Made by a program: the position numbers and the translations under genes. A DNA stretch of 64,000 bases from Rhodococcus oxybenzonivorans (lineage in GTDB: Bacteria > Actinomycetota > Actinomycetes > Mycobacteriales > Mycobacteriaceae), in contig NZ_CP021355.1 of NCBI RefSeq assembly GCF_003130705.1, positions 434,001 through 498,000 on the forward strand, in the 5' to 3' direction. Below, piece by piece: positions 33,765-43,510 of the stretch (the first letter of the stretch is position 1; every line of letters begins with the position of its first letter). The notes beneath the pieces were generated by a model that saw nothing but the letters and a program-made list of their open reading frames with translations, ran no database searches and had not been told where the DNA came from.

Positions 33765-36700
33765 TCAGCGACCGTTTTCCTCCTTAGAAAGCCACGCCGC
33801 GACCTGCGTACGAGACTTGAAACCTAATTTAGCGAGCGTGCGCTCGACATGACCCTCGGCCGTGCGTTGCGCGATGAAGAGTCGGTCCGCTATCTCTTTG
33901 TTCGTCAGACCCCGGGCCACGAGCCGTGCGACCTCAGCCTCTCGTCGAGTGAGGCCCACCTCCTCAAGCACCGAGGAGCCGGATCCAGTACTCGTTTCCG
34001 ACTGTCGGCTGGCGAGCGCGATCGCCTCCTGCACGAGCAAATGCTCGCCGCGGCGGTATTCTTCATAGAAGGTCTTCACCCCCAGCGCTTTCCGGATGCG
34101 TTCGACGTAACGATCGCTGTGATCGATCAGGACCTCCTGTCCGAACAGCGGGCTCCCGCCGACCGAGGACCACAATATGCGTGCGGCGCCGAACAACTGG
34201 CATGCCAGCCGTGACCGGCCTTCCTCGGCCGCGATCCAGGCGAGTAACTCGACGCACGCAGACATGCCCAGTTGGTCGTTCAGATCGTATTTCATATCCA
34301 GCGCAGCCGTCAGGTCGGCACGTGCCTTTCGATGTTCACTTCGTGTCCAATGCGCCAGACCGGATACCCACAGGGCCCAAGAGAGCGTCCATTGTTCTCC
34401 TACGGGTTCACAGGCGGCCCGGCACTGATTGCACAACTGGATCGCCCGGTCGGCTTTCCCTAACATGGTCAATACGAACGCCAGCTGCGAGACCCCGACC
34501 AAAGTGAGTGAATTTACAACGCCTTGTTTCTTGTGAAATGCGGTGGGTTCAGCAAGAAGCTCTTCCGCGCGAGAGAAGTTCCCGCGAAACTGTTCCGCCG
34601 AACCAAGGAACTGTTGCGCCCACATGCGAGCGGCTTGGTCGTCCAGCTGATCAGCGAGCCGGATGCACTCGTCGAAATATGCGCGAGCGGAGACATTATC
34701 GCCCTGATCCATTGCGATCCAGCCATTGACCCACAAAGCATTCGCACGCTCGCGGGTTGGCCGCTTATTCAAGCACAGCATACGGTCGATCCAGTATCGG
34801 CCCTCCTGCTCATGGCCACAATTCCAGTAGTAGCACAGCATGGCCACCATGCGGAGTCCGGCTGCCGACTCGGCGGAAGGGCTTAGGCAGGAATCCAGGG
34901 CGGCCCAAAGATTTGACTGCACACGTTGGAGTCGATTTACCCATTTCACCTGATCCGGACCGAACCAGGTCTCGTTACACAGCTCGGCAAGATGCAGATA
35001 ATAGTCCCGATGACGTCGTCGAAACACCGGTTCATCCCCGGACGCCACAAGATGTTCCCGCCCGTAGGCCAGGATCGTCTCGAGCATGCGATAGTGGACT
35101 TCGGCACCGGTTCCGTCCCGTATCACAATTGATTTGTTTATCAATCCTGTTAAAACCAGGATAATTTCGTCCGCGCCGAGATCCTCGCCGACACAGACGG
35201 CTTCGATCGCTTCCAGGTCAAACCCACCCACAAATACGGAAAGTCTGGACCACAGCAGTCTTTCTTGCGCCGAACAGAGTTCGAAGCTCCAATCAACCAT
35301 CGCCCGAAGTGTCTGATGGCGACCCGGTCCTCCGCGATTCCCTGAGGTCAGAAGTCGAAAGCGATCACCGAGTCGTCCGACTATCTGGTCTAGCGACAAT
35401 GCGCGCAGGTGCGCCACCGCCAGTTCGATGGCCAACGGCAACCCATCCAACTGCCGGCACAGCTCCGCTGCGGCCGGCATCGACGCGGAGTCCAATTGGA
35501 ATGCCGGCTGGACCTCCCGGACCCGTTCTTCGAACAGGTCGAGTGCCTCGTGACCATATCCGCGACGGCCCGGCGTGGACGTGATGTCGGCGATGGAGGG
35601 GAACGACAGGGGCGGCACGATGCGGCAATGCTCGCCGAGCACCCCAAGTGGTTCTCGGCTGGTAGCCAGGATGGTCAATTGTGGCGCAGCTCGAAGCATG
35701 CCACCGACCAGTCTTCCGCACACTTCGACCAAGTGTTCGCAGTTGTCAAGAACCAGCAGGAGGTGTTTACGTTCCAGATATGCGACGAGGACATCCTCGA
35801 TGGAGCGCGTGGACTGATCACGGATCCGCAGTGCCGCCGCGATCTCGTGTGGCACCAGATCAGGTTCGGACACGTGTGCCAGTTCAACCAGGTACACGCC
35901 ATCGCCGAACGCCCCGCTCAATTCGCGCGCGACTTGTGTCGCTAGCCTGGTCTTGCCCACACCCCCTACGCCGGTGAGCGTCACGAGCCGCTTGGATGAC
36001 AAAAGGCGCTTTGTTTCGGCCATCTCGCGGCGACGTCCCACGAAGCTGGTGACGTCGCTGACGAGCTTGATGGCCGACGGCGCGCGAATCACCTCCTCGT
36101 GCCGCGGTGCGGGCTCCCCCCCGCACTCTCGAGGAAGTGCCATTTCGTCCACCACGCCGCCGCCTCGTCGTTCAATCTCACGCAGCTCGTCACCGAACGC
36201 AGCGGCCGTCAAGGCTCGATCCGCGGGGTCGGCGGCCATCGCATGTTCGATGGCGGCTGCCACATCTCCTGGGATGCCATTTTTGCGCAGATCCGGAACG
36301 GGGTGTTCGGTGATGCGGTCGAATTGGGCGACGACGTCCTCGCCGCTAACGCGTTCGAACGCCGCATGTCCGGTGATCGCGAAGAACAGCGTTGCTCCGA
36401 GGCTGTATACATCGGACGCGACCGTCGCCGGCTTGCCCCTTAAGACCTCCGGCGCCGTGAAGGCCGGCGAAGCGATGATCGTGCCCGCGCCAGTTCCGAA
36501 TCCACCGGCAACGTGTGCGATGCCGAAATCGCTCAGCTCAGGTTCACCATAGTCCGTTAGGAGTATGTTTCCGGGTTTAACGTCGCGGTGCAGGACATCG
36601 AGGCGGTGCGCAGCCTCCAACGCTCCCGCCAACTTGACGGCGATATGAAGGGCGTGGGACAGATCGATCGGTCCGCTCCGCCGAATCCGCGTCGCCAGAG

Positions 36701-37022
36701 AATCGCGCTCATAGAAGGGCGTCACGATGTACGGCTGCCCGCTGTGCAGCGTGCCGGTCTGGTGGATGGTGACGATGTTCGGATGCCCTGACAGCCTGCC
36801 CATCGCATGCTGTTCGCGAAAGAAGCGCGCGAGATTTTCCGAATCCCGATCCGTTGTAAGGACCTTTACCGCGACTGTCCGGTCGAGAGTGGGCTGCCTG
36901 CATCGATAGACTACCCCAAAGCCGCCATGACCGACCTCTTCTGCCTCCACGAAACCAACCGACGCCAGCTCCGCAGCGATGTCGGGCATCGGTCGGGTGA
37001 CGGGCGGCTTAACCTCCGCCAT
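33765..37022 (-). CDS. Large regulator: Ser/Thr protein kinase, NB-ARC-like ATPase and LuxR DNA-binding domain
   Basis: 1085 residues, cytoplasmic. Residues ~25-280 form a Hanks-type kinase: glycine loop GHGGFGVVY (31-39), Lys53, HRDVKPGN (145-152), DFG (165-167), SPAFTAPEV activation segment. Residues ~320-650 form a STAND ATPase with FVGRRREM, P-loop GVGGVGKT (351-358), Walker B LLLVLDNCEHL and LPLAIELAVAHLRAL. A helical-repeat region follows (about 660-1000). The end is a LuxR helix-turn-helix (LTRREAEVARLVARGLTNKE, TAEGHVERTLAKLG, about 1022-1075). The layout is like mycobacterial PknK plus a LuxR tail. TTGGAGGG precedes the ATG. It may link a signal to expression of the flanking oxygenase genes, but the target is unknown. 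Confidence 0.9.
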   Translation of the reverse strand: MAEVKPPVTRPMPDIAAELASVGFVEAEEVGHGGFGVVYRCRQPTLDRTVAVKVLTTDRDSENLARFFREQHAMGRLSGHPNIVTIHQTGTLHSGQPYIVTPFYERDSLATRIRRSGPIDLSHALHIAVKLAGALEAAHRLDVLHRDVKPGNILLTDYGEPELSDFGIAHVAGGFGTGAGTIIASPAFTAPEVLRGKPATVASDVYSLGATLFFAITGHAAFERVSGEDVVAQFDRITEHPVPDLRKNGIPGDVAAAIEHAMAADPADRALTAAAFGDELREIERRGGGVVDEMALPRECGGEPAPRHEEVIRAPSAIKLVSDVTSFVGRRREMAETKRLLSSKRLVTLTGVGGVGKTRLATQVARELSGAFGDGVYLVELAHVSEPDLVPHEIAAALRIRDQSTRSIEDVLVAYLERKHLLLVLDNCEHLVEVCGRLVGGMLRAAPQLTILATSREPLGVLGEHCRIVPPLSFPSIADITSTPGRRGYGHEALDLFEERVREVQPAFQLDSASMPAAAELCRQLDGLPLAIELAVAHLRALSLDQIVGRLGDRFRLLTSGNRGGPGRHQTLRAMVDWSFELCSAQERLLWSRLSVFVGGFDLEAIEAVCVGEDLGADEIILVLTGLINKSIVIRDGTGAEVHYRMLETILAYGREHLVASGDEPVFRRRHRDYYLHLAELCNETWFGPDQVKWVNRLQRVQSNLWAALDSCLSPSAESAAGLRMVAMLCYYWNCGHEQEGRYWIDRMLCLNKRPTRERANALWVNGWIAMDQGDNVSARAYFDECIRLADQLDDQAARMWAQQFLGSAEQFRGNFSRAEELLAEPTAFHKKQGVVNSLTLVGVSQLAFVLTMLGKADRAIQLCNQCRAACEPVGEQWTLSWALWVSGLAHWTRSEHRKARADLTAALDMKYDLNDQLGMSACVELLAWIAAEEGRSRLACQLFGAARILWSSVGGSPLFGQEVLIDHSDRYVERIRKALGVKTFYEEYRRGEHLLVQEAIALASRQSETSTGSGSSVLEEVGLTRREAEVARLVARGLTNKEIADRLFIAQRTAEGHVERTLAKLGFKSRTQVAAWLSKEENGR

Positions 37023-37220
37023 TCGCGCCCTCCAAGTTTATTGATACTGACGCAATCGAAGGAGAGGACGGATTCCGGCTCCGGAGCTCCGAGCTACCCG
37101 CATTGCCCGACGCTGGTCTCGCCCACCATCGCCCAACCAGTCTATCCTTCCGATCATTTATTAGGCGTGGGCGACGCCGGACGATCCGCACCCCCTCGGC
37201 GTGGTTTTTCCTCGAAACGT

Positions 37221-37296
37221 ATCCTGGCATCGACTCGATGGTCTCGGCTTGCGGGTGCTGCGTGAACTCGTGGTGGATCTTCTCGTCCAGCTGACT
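37221..37296 (-). pseudogene. IS110-family fragment
   Basis: Minus-strand frame QLDEKIHHEFTQHPQAETIE then SMPG, the segment preceding the helix-hairpin-helix of IS110 transposases. Only 25 codons. Confidence 0.5.
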
Positions 37297-37645
37297 CGAC
37301 AGTCACGTCTTCCCGGTCGAGACCCACCATCTGGTCATAGGCGGCCAGACAGATCTGCTCCAGCTGTTCGAACACTCCGGCGTCGATCCACTCGTTGCGC
37401 CGGCTGCGGATCGCGCTCGCTGAGCAGGTCGAATCAGCTATGCGTTCGTAGGCGGCACCGAGCACGATCATCTGGTGGAATTTTGCGAACACGACCCGGT
37501 CCGGGATCAGCCGTGGCCGGTGACAGCCCAGCGGATGGATCACATTGCGTTCGGGAAGCGCGGCGAACTGATCCCATAGCGGTTCGATGACAGAAGATGG
37601 CAGGGAAGGCACAGGCACCTCGCGGGGAAGAACGAGACTTGACAC
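37289..37645 (-). pseudogene. IS5-family transposase, N-terminal fragment
   Basis: Minus-strand frame LPSSVIEPLWDQFAALPERN, HPLGCHRPRLIPDRVVFAKF, RRNEWIDAGVFEQLEQICL, YDQMVGLDREDVTV, the first ~120 residues of a common actinobacterial IS5-type transposase. It breaks off just before the first catalytic Asp and joins the IS110 fragment. Confidence 0.7.
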
Positions 37646-37743
37646 CTCATTCCCCTACCTGTGCTTGTGCCTGCTCCACGTCACCGACGCGCACCTATCC
37701 GCGAAATCTCTTACAGGGCGAATGTTCTGGTATCGGGCGTCCG

Positions 37744-38196
37744 TCACAACTCCGCGACGATGTTTCTGGCCCAGGCGACCGCGATATCAGTGAACGGCTC
37801 TCCGCTGACAGCGTCGTGTCGGCCGGTCTCGCCGATCTGGCGTGCACCGAGCGCGGTCAGATCCTTGACGAGGACACCGATCGCGTTGTTGTAGGTTTCG
37901 TAAGTGCTGTCACCGAGCCCGAAGGCGGCGAACCGCAACGCGGAAAGGTCGGGCCGGGCATCGAGAAGGGCCTGCTGAAACGGCGCTGCCATCGCAGGCA
38001 ATTCCCCCTCGCCATAGGTGGAAGTGATGACGGCGATCGTCTCTGTCTCGGAAAGGTCAGCGACGTCGACGTCCTCCATTGCAACAACTTCGGCTTTCAC
38101 TCCGGCGTCATTGAAGGTACCGGCGATATCGTCGGCGACGAGTTCGGCGTTGCCGGATTCGGTACCGAACAGGATGCTGATTGCGCCCAATTTCAT
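37744..38196 (-). CDS. Flavodoxin (FMN electron carrier)
   Basis: 150 residues, cytoplasmic. FMN phosphate loop ILFGTESGNAELVADDIA (residues ~7-24), the 60s loop TSTYGEGELPAMAAPFQQAL and the 90s loop AFGLGDSTYETYNNAIG are all present. The start overlaps the stop of the reductase gene (ATGA), so the two are made together. A flavodoxin paired with an adrenodoxin-reductase-like partner is the arrangement of the P450cin (cindoxin) system, so it most likely feeds the P450 at 28245. Confidence 0.9.
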   Translation of the reverse strand: MKLGAISILFGTESGNAELVADDIAGTFNDAGVKAEVVAMEDVDVADLSETETIAVITSTYGEGELPAMAAPFQQALLDARPDLSALRFAAFGLGDSTYETYNNAIGVLVKDLTALGARQIGETGRHDAVSGEPFTDIAVAWARNIVAEL

Positions 38197-39527
38197 GCTC
38201 CTCTTGTCGTGTAGATTCCCGTGCAGTCCGGGGTGAGATGCCGATCGCGGATGGCACTGTCGCTGGCGATCGAGATCATCTGGTTGAGGTCGGTGATCTT
38301 GCGGCGGCAGCGATTGGCATTCGCGGTTTTTCGTTCGGCCTCGTCGATCGCCTGCCACCCGGCGAAGCTCGTGGACAATCCCAGCTGCGGCAGGATGGCC
38401 CTCAGCCCCCCGCCGTCTCGGTGCGGGATGCGTCCCTCGGCGAAATCGCTGACAATCCCTCTGGCTACCGCCTGCGCGTGCTTCCGGTTCTCGGCGATAT
38501 TGCCGCGCCCGCCTCGCTCGAGCCAGCCGACCCGATAGACGTGCGAACCCGACCAGGTCTTCGCTGGTACGTCGTCGCGAGCCTCGTCGGCCTGGCAGAA
38601 ACCGATCGCGGTAATAACCGTGTCTGCGGCGAAGGAGTCCTGCTCGCCAGATGCGCGGATGACGTCAAGGATGGTGCGCCCGTCCTGGTGCCGGACAGCG
38701 GCGGGCACGGTCTCGAAGTGGAACGTCACCCGTGTTCTGCCTGTGTGTTCTCCGTCGGAGTTGTGACTCGCGCGTAGCTGGTCACGCAGCAGATCCGCGA
38801 CAGGGCCTGTCGTGGATGCGTCAAGTCCCTCGGTTCGGATGTCAACGCTGTCGATGTTGCAGAGTTCGCGCAGCATCGCGAGGTCGAACTTCACGTTTGC
38901 CGCCGATGATCGGCCCAGGACGCGGACCGAACGTGGCGGTGCCGGGCGCAGCAGCTCGAGTGCAGGGTCGTGGATGTCGGAGCCGGTGAAGTGCCGAGAC
39001 GGTTTCGTGAGCAAACGCACGACGTCAATCGCCACATTGCCGTTTCCGACCACGATGATCTGCTCGCCCAGCTCCCTGCCTAGCGAGGTGTCCCAGGACG
39101 CAACTTCCCCGGGGTACGCATTCAGGGCACGCAGCAGTCCACCCGCCCCGATGACGTGGGCGGCCTCGTCATGCGGGATGGGGAGGGGGCGATCGCTCGG
39201 CAGGCCGGTCGCGACGACCACGATGTCGAAGGCACTGGTGATGTCTTCGAAGCGAACGTCCACCCCAATCCGGGTGTTCCCGACGAAGTTGATCGCGCCG
39301 CGCTCGAACATGCGGTCGAACTGCCGGGTGACCGCCTTGGTGCCCTGATGGTCGGCCGCAACCCCGTAGCGGGCCAGCCCGTAAGGCACCGGGAGCGCCT
39401 CAAAGATGCTGATCTCGGCGTCCGGCAGCTCCTTGCGCAGGAACTGTGCTGTATAGCAGCCCGACGGGCCACTGCCTATGACAGCGACGGTGGGCCTGAA
39501 CAGCGTAAGTAGCGGACTAGCGGTCAC
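38193..39527 (-). CDS. Adrenodoxin-reductase-like NADPH:flavodoxin/ferredoxin reductase (FprA type)
   Basis: 444 residues. N-terminal FAD fold VAVIGSGPSGCYTAQFLRKE, then ISIFEALPVPYGLARYGVA as in FprA and adrenodoxin reductase; NADPH fold IIVVGNGNVAIDVVRLL; FAD contact near VYRVGWLERGGRGNI. GTG at 39527 is chosen because GAGGAGA lies just upstream, and because upstream in-frame sequence is occupied by the promoter and operator at 39656-39722. It passes electrons from NADPH to the flavodoxin encoded in the overlapping downstream gene. Confidence 0.88.
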   Translation of the reverse strand: MTASPLLTLFRPTVAVIGSGPSGCYTAQFLRKELPDAEISIFEALPVPYGLARYGVAADHQGTKAVTRQFDRMFERGAINFVGNTRIGVDVRFEDITSAFDIVVVATGLPSDRPLPIPHDEAAHVIGAGGLLRALNAYPGEVASWDTSLGRELGEQIIVVGNGNVAIDVVRLLTKPSRHFTGSDIHDPALELLRPAPPRSVRVLGRSSAANVKFDLAMLRELCNIDSVDIRTEGLDASTTGPVADLLRDQLRASHNSDGEHTGRTRVTFHFETVPAAVRHQDGRTILDVIRASGEQDSFAADTVITAIGFCQADEARDDVPAKTWSGSHVYRVGWLERGGRGNIAENRKHAQAVARGIVSDFAEGRIPHRDGGGLRAILPQLGLSTSFAGWQAIDEAERKTANANRCRRKITDLNQMISIASDSAIRDRHLTPDCTGIYTTRGA

Positions 39528-39655
39528 CGGTGGTCTCCTCGTGATCCCGGACGGGCGTATGAGCTTGCCGTGCGTCGTCGACCCACCATCCGGAGGCCGC
39601 GCAGTCGGCCGAACTTCCGGAAGCAAGCCATGATGCCCCGGTAGCGAGAAGTGAT

Positions 39656-39722
39656 CGACCGACCATCCAGTCGGTCGGGAAGCATGCGATCTATGTAACC
39701 ATGTAGCCGGATACTGCGTCAA
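39656..39722 (-). promoter_or_regulatory. Promoter with TetR-type operator (class A, copy 2)
   Basis: Minus strand: -35 TTGACG (39722-39717), 18-bp spacer, -10 TTACAT (39698-39693), then a near-perfect 22-bp palindrome with CGACCGAC and GTCGGTCG arms (39677-39656). About 30 bp around the -35/-10 are nearly the same as at 61130-61165. It drives the reductase-flavodoxin pair, with a ~130-nt leader. Confidence 0.72.
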
Positions 39723-39985
39723 CCATGAATGCCCGGCCCCTACTAACCCCTCGTCCACTTTGTCCCAAAACCGACGCTGCAGTTCTCGTCGATGCCCCGG
39801 ATGCCCAGGTGAGCGCATCGGCGCGCGTTGCGTGACTTCCGTGACCCAGTTCAACGGTCGTCCCACAGCCCCTCCTCATCTAGGGTGTTGCCTCCACCGG
39901 TTGAGCCTGATTCGTCAACCTTCGACGGCGAACACGGACCGATCGAGCACGGGGGCTGATCGACACGGGGTGGGCTCTGGCAATT

Positions 39986-40045
39986 CTTGACAGCCGACCG
40001 GAGTGCCTGTTAAAAAGACCCACCCGACCGACTATACGGGCGACA
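39986..40045 (+). promoter_or_regulatory. Promoter with GACCGAC operator (class B, copy 1)
   Basis: TTGACA (39986-39991), 17-bp spacer, TTAAAA (40009-40014), then GACCGACTATACGGGCGACA (40026-40045). The -35 context TTCTTGACAGCC and the operator match the promoter at 43912-43967. It now leads only into a truncated crotonase gene. The 39723-39985 stretch before it holds nothing I recognise. Confidence 0.65.
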
Positions 40046-40144
40046 AGCGGAGATAAATGCAACGATGCAGGACACCCAGCTCTCGGACCTCTGATCGGCC
40101 AGTATTCGGGTCTCGGTCGACCCGCTTCTAAGAGAGAAGTCAAA

Positions 40145-40395
40145 TTGTTCAGTGACGCCAGGGCGCCAGGCGCTCAATCGACGGATGTGGCAGGCGATGT
40201 GCCTCAGTCGCTGATCGTTGAGGTGCGCGATGGCCTCGCATGGGTCACCCTCAATCGTCCGGCCGCCTTGAATGCCCTGGATCAGGAGGTCATGGATGGG
40301 TTGCTCGAGGTCTTGGACTCGCTCGCACGTGACCGTTCCGTGCGGTGCGTTGGCCTTCGTGGTGCCGGTCGTGCCTTCGCGAATTGGCCGCGGAA
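40145..40395 (+). pseudogene. Enoyl-CoA hydratase/isomerase, N-terminal stub
   Basis: From a TTG start the frame reads SLIVEVRDGLAWVTLNRPAA, LNALDQEVMDGLLEVLDSLA, VRCVGLRGAGRAF, the first ~80 residues of a crotonase, up to just before the oxyanion motif. After GRAF the family similarity ends. The start is in the position expected for the first gene of an operon under the class B promoter. Confidence 0.75.
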
Positions 40396-40858
40396 CCGGA
40401 CGTCGACACCAGTCAACTGCGGCCATCGTTCACGGGCACGTTGAGATAACCGCTGTTGCAACGACGTCTTCGGGGACGTGGGCGGTGTGGCCATGGTGTG
40501 TGATCCTGCCCGATGGGTGTGTCGCTGGCCAGTGTCGACCCGGTGACACTCGAGACTGAAGTGACTATTGGGAACTTCAGTGTGGAGTGGATGAATGTGC
40601 AAGTCGATATCGTGGGCACTGGTCATCGCGTGGTCCTTCATCGAGTGACTGTGGTAGGTCTCTCGGAGTCACGCGATGGCCACCTTCGTTGGCTACGACA
40701 CGCCGGTCAGATACGGAACCGGTTCATACGCATAGATGATGGATACGGCCGCGGGGTGACGTGACCCGGTCGTACACCGACGCCCCTATGGGGGACTGTC
40801 TTCAGATGGATCTGTCCGTCACCTCGTGGCTGCGCGCATCGACCCGGCAGGCATGGCT
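40396..40858. other. 463 bp without recognisable gene
   Basis: An open frame at 40513-40764 (83 codons, plus strand) has no ribosome site and matches nothing I know. The stretch lies between the broken crotonase gene and the second IS110 copy. Confidence 0.4.
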
Positions 40859-42156
40859 TGATAGCGCCTCTGTGTGTCAAGCAGCCGTAGGTGGTGCGTG
40901 TTGTTGGTCCCTGAGCATTCGGCGATAGAGGACGTTCGCGAGGCGGCGTTTGAGTGCGCGCCGGGCTTCGGCTCGTGTCTTGCCTTCGTCGAGTTTGCGC
41001 TGGTAATAGACGCGGCCGGGCCCTGGGTCGCGGGCTTGGCAGACGGCGATGGTGTGCAGCACGGAATTGAGTTGACGATTGCCACCGGTATTGAGCCGGT
41101 GGCGTGTGTTCTCGCCGCTCGACGCTGCGAGAGGAGCGGTGCCGGTGGAGCCGGCGAAGTGATCGGCCGAGGGGAATCGGGTGATGTTCCCGATGTGGCC
41201 GAGAAGTTTGGCGGCAAGGACGGTGTTGATTCCGTGGACTTCCTGCAGAGTCGTCGTCGTGGCGGCGACTGCGTCGCGCATCTGAGCTTCGTTGGCTTTG
41301 ATGTTCGAATCGATGCGCCGGAGGTCGGCAAGCACGTCCTTGGCCAAGTCCCGGCGGCAGGCGTCGGTGGCGGTGGTCGGTTTGATCCGTTGCATCGCAG
41401 CGCCGGCCTTGTCCGCCGAAGCCCGATCGGAACGCCGCCTGGAATCAGTTCCCGTAGCAGCTGGTGCAACCGGATGACCTCACACGCGTCTTCTCACGTG
41501 TGAGGTCATCGCGGCGCTCGGACAGCAGCCGCAAGATCGTGCTCTGGTCCTCGCGGTGAACTTGATGTAAGCCGTGGTGGTACAAGGCGGTCAGCGCGAC
41601 GGCCCGGGGCATCGTCGGGGTCGGTTTTGCGTCCGCCGCCGGTGCTCAGGACCCGGACTTTCATTTGCGAGGGTGGAAGGAACGTCAACAACGTCCTCAC
41701 CACGCGCGACCAGAATCTGCGCGATGCCCCGGCCGAGTCCCTTTGCTCCCTCGATCGCGTATTGCCGTTCTGGCCATCGCTGGCACCATTTCACCAACGC
41801 GGTGGCGGTGCCGGCATTGACCACGAACCGACGGGACCCGACGGTGACGCCGCTGCGGCCGACGGCAACTGCGGTGAATGACGACTTGTGCGGGTCGATT
41901 CCGATGATGACCACCTGGCAGTACTCCTTCGGTAGGCGAAGTCGAACGTGCCTGCGGAGGGCATCCTGACTTGAAGATCTCGTTCACGCCTCTGTCGAGC
42001 CACACCGCAGGGCGGGTGTCGACCGGCATGGCACGCTATCAGTGAGCCAACCTCCGAAGATGGTGGCAAGAAGCCTGCGAGCCTGCGCCGATCGACACCC
42101 TGGACGCTACGAGACTGCAGATCCCGATCGCATCCACCGGTGATTTAACAAGTCAG
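40859..42156 (-). mobile_element. IS110-family element, copy 2 (broken transposase)
   Basis: Repeat of 9618-10912 with near-identity; I saw two base changes near the right end (42130-42139) and three single-base length differences, all in G/C runs. Here the GLGRGIAQILVARGEDVVDV stretch is intact, but an extra base near 41610 breaks the DPDDA region. The three lesions shared with copy 1 are also present. Minus-strand transposase start at 41914, C-terminal half 40877-41395. Confidence 0.82.
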
Positions 42157-42243
42157 GAGCTTGACCTCCGCAGTCTCATCTATGTGCTGTCTGCCCGCCC
42201 GGTCGGTACGTGTCCACACCCATCGAGGGAAGGGGCATCATCT

Positions 42244-43510
42244 GTGGGCACCGACCACGAGAGCAAGATCAGCGTCTATGGGGGAATCGACACCCACAAG
42301 GACACCCATCACGTCGCGGTCATCGACGAACACGGACGGCCACTCGGTGACCGCGGGTTCGGCGCCACCGGCGCCGGCTACCGGAAGGTCATCGATTATC
42401 TCCGCGGTTTCGGCGTCGTCGTCGCGGTCGCGGTGGAGGGCACCGGCAGCTACGGCGCCGAACTGGCGCGCATACTGCGCCGTGCCGGGATGACCGTTCT
42501 CGAGGTCGCACGGCCCGACCGCCGTGCACGCCGCCTGCACGGCAAGTCCGACCCGCTCGACGCGTTCCAGGCGGCCGTCACTGCACTGTCCGGGCGCGGG
42601 CTGGCGACCCCGAAAGACCGCGACGGGCTTGTCGAATCGATGCGGATCCTGCTCACCGAGCGTTCCTCGGCTCGCAAGGCGCGAGGCGCGGCGATGAACC
42701 AGATCCATGCTCTGTTGGTGACCGCACCGGAACAGATACGCGCGACCTAAGGAATCTCGGCAGCGTGAAACTCGTTGCCGCACTCGCGCGCGATCACGGC
42801 CGACTTCCGGTCACGGCCCAGATCAAACCCTCCGCGGCTCTCTGAAACGACTGGCCGTGCGCCATCAGCAGCACACGTCCGACATCGATGGCATCGACAC
42901 CCGGCTCGGTGAGTTGGCAGCCCAAGTCAACCCGGCCTTATTGCAGCTGCCCGGCGTCGGCCCCCTCGTCGCCAGCCAGCTTCTGGTCGCCTGCGGTGAC
43001 AACCCCGAACGACTGAGCAGCGAGCAGCAGTTCGCCGCGCTGTGCGGAACTGCACCCATCCCCGCATCGTCGGGCAAGCATCAGCGGCACCGGCTCTCCC
43101 GGGGCGGTGACCGCACCGCCCAACTCCGCGATCCATCGCATCGTGCTCGTGCGAATGTCCGCCGGTGACACACGCACCGTCGACTACATTGCGCGACGCA
43201 CAGCGGAAGGCAAGTCCGAACGCGAGATCATCGCTGCCTCAAACGCATCGTCGCGCGCGAGGTTTTCAAGCTCATCCAAAATCCGCTGCCAGTGAACAGC
43301 AGCACAGGCCGACTTCGCCAACGTCGCCGAACACTGGCCATCCCGATCACGACGGTGGCAACCGCACTCGCGGTTCCCTACCAGCGCGTACGGCGTCTCG
43401 AGATCGGGCAACGCCTCGACGCCGATCTCGCCGCCACATACTCGCGGTGGCTCACCGACCGCGAGCAGCAGTCCAGCGCAACCAATTTCTTCCACAGATC
43501 AAACGGGTGA
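42244..43510 (+). pseudogene. IS110-family transposase (type C) with C-terminal helix-turn-helix, frameshifted
   Basis: GTG at 42244; VYGGIDTHKDTHHVAVIDEH (catalytic Asp), GTGSYGAELARIL, ARPDRRARRLHGKSDPLDAF in the first frame to 42750. Other frames carry LLQLPGVGPLVASQLLVACG and GTAPIPASSGKHQRHRLSRG, then RMSAGDTRTVDYIARRTAEG and, after one more shift, LKRIVAREVFKLIQNPLP. That last frame continues without a stop into a helix-turn-helix-like segment (LRQRRRTLAIPITTVATALA, YQRVRRLEIGQRLDADLAA) to 43510. At least four frameshifts. The HTH tail is a feature of some actinobacterial IS110 loci. Confidence 0.72.

Noticed and set aside
39528..39866. N-terminal extension of the reductase gene by 113 codons
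   Set aside because: The extension covers the promoter and operator at 39656-39722, and the FAD fold begins properly from the GTG at 39527 with GAGGAGA upstream.
40513..40764. 83-codon open frame with plausible amino-acid composition
   Set aside because: No ribosome site, no similarity to any family I know, and it sits between a broken gene and an IS; not enough to call a gene.
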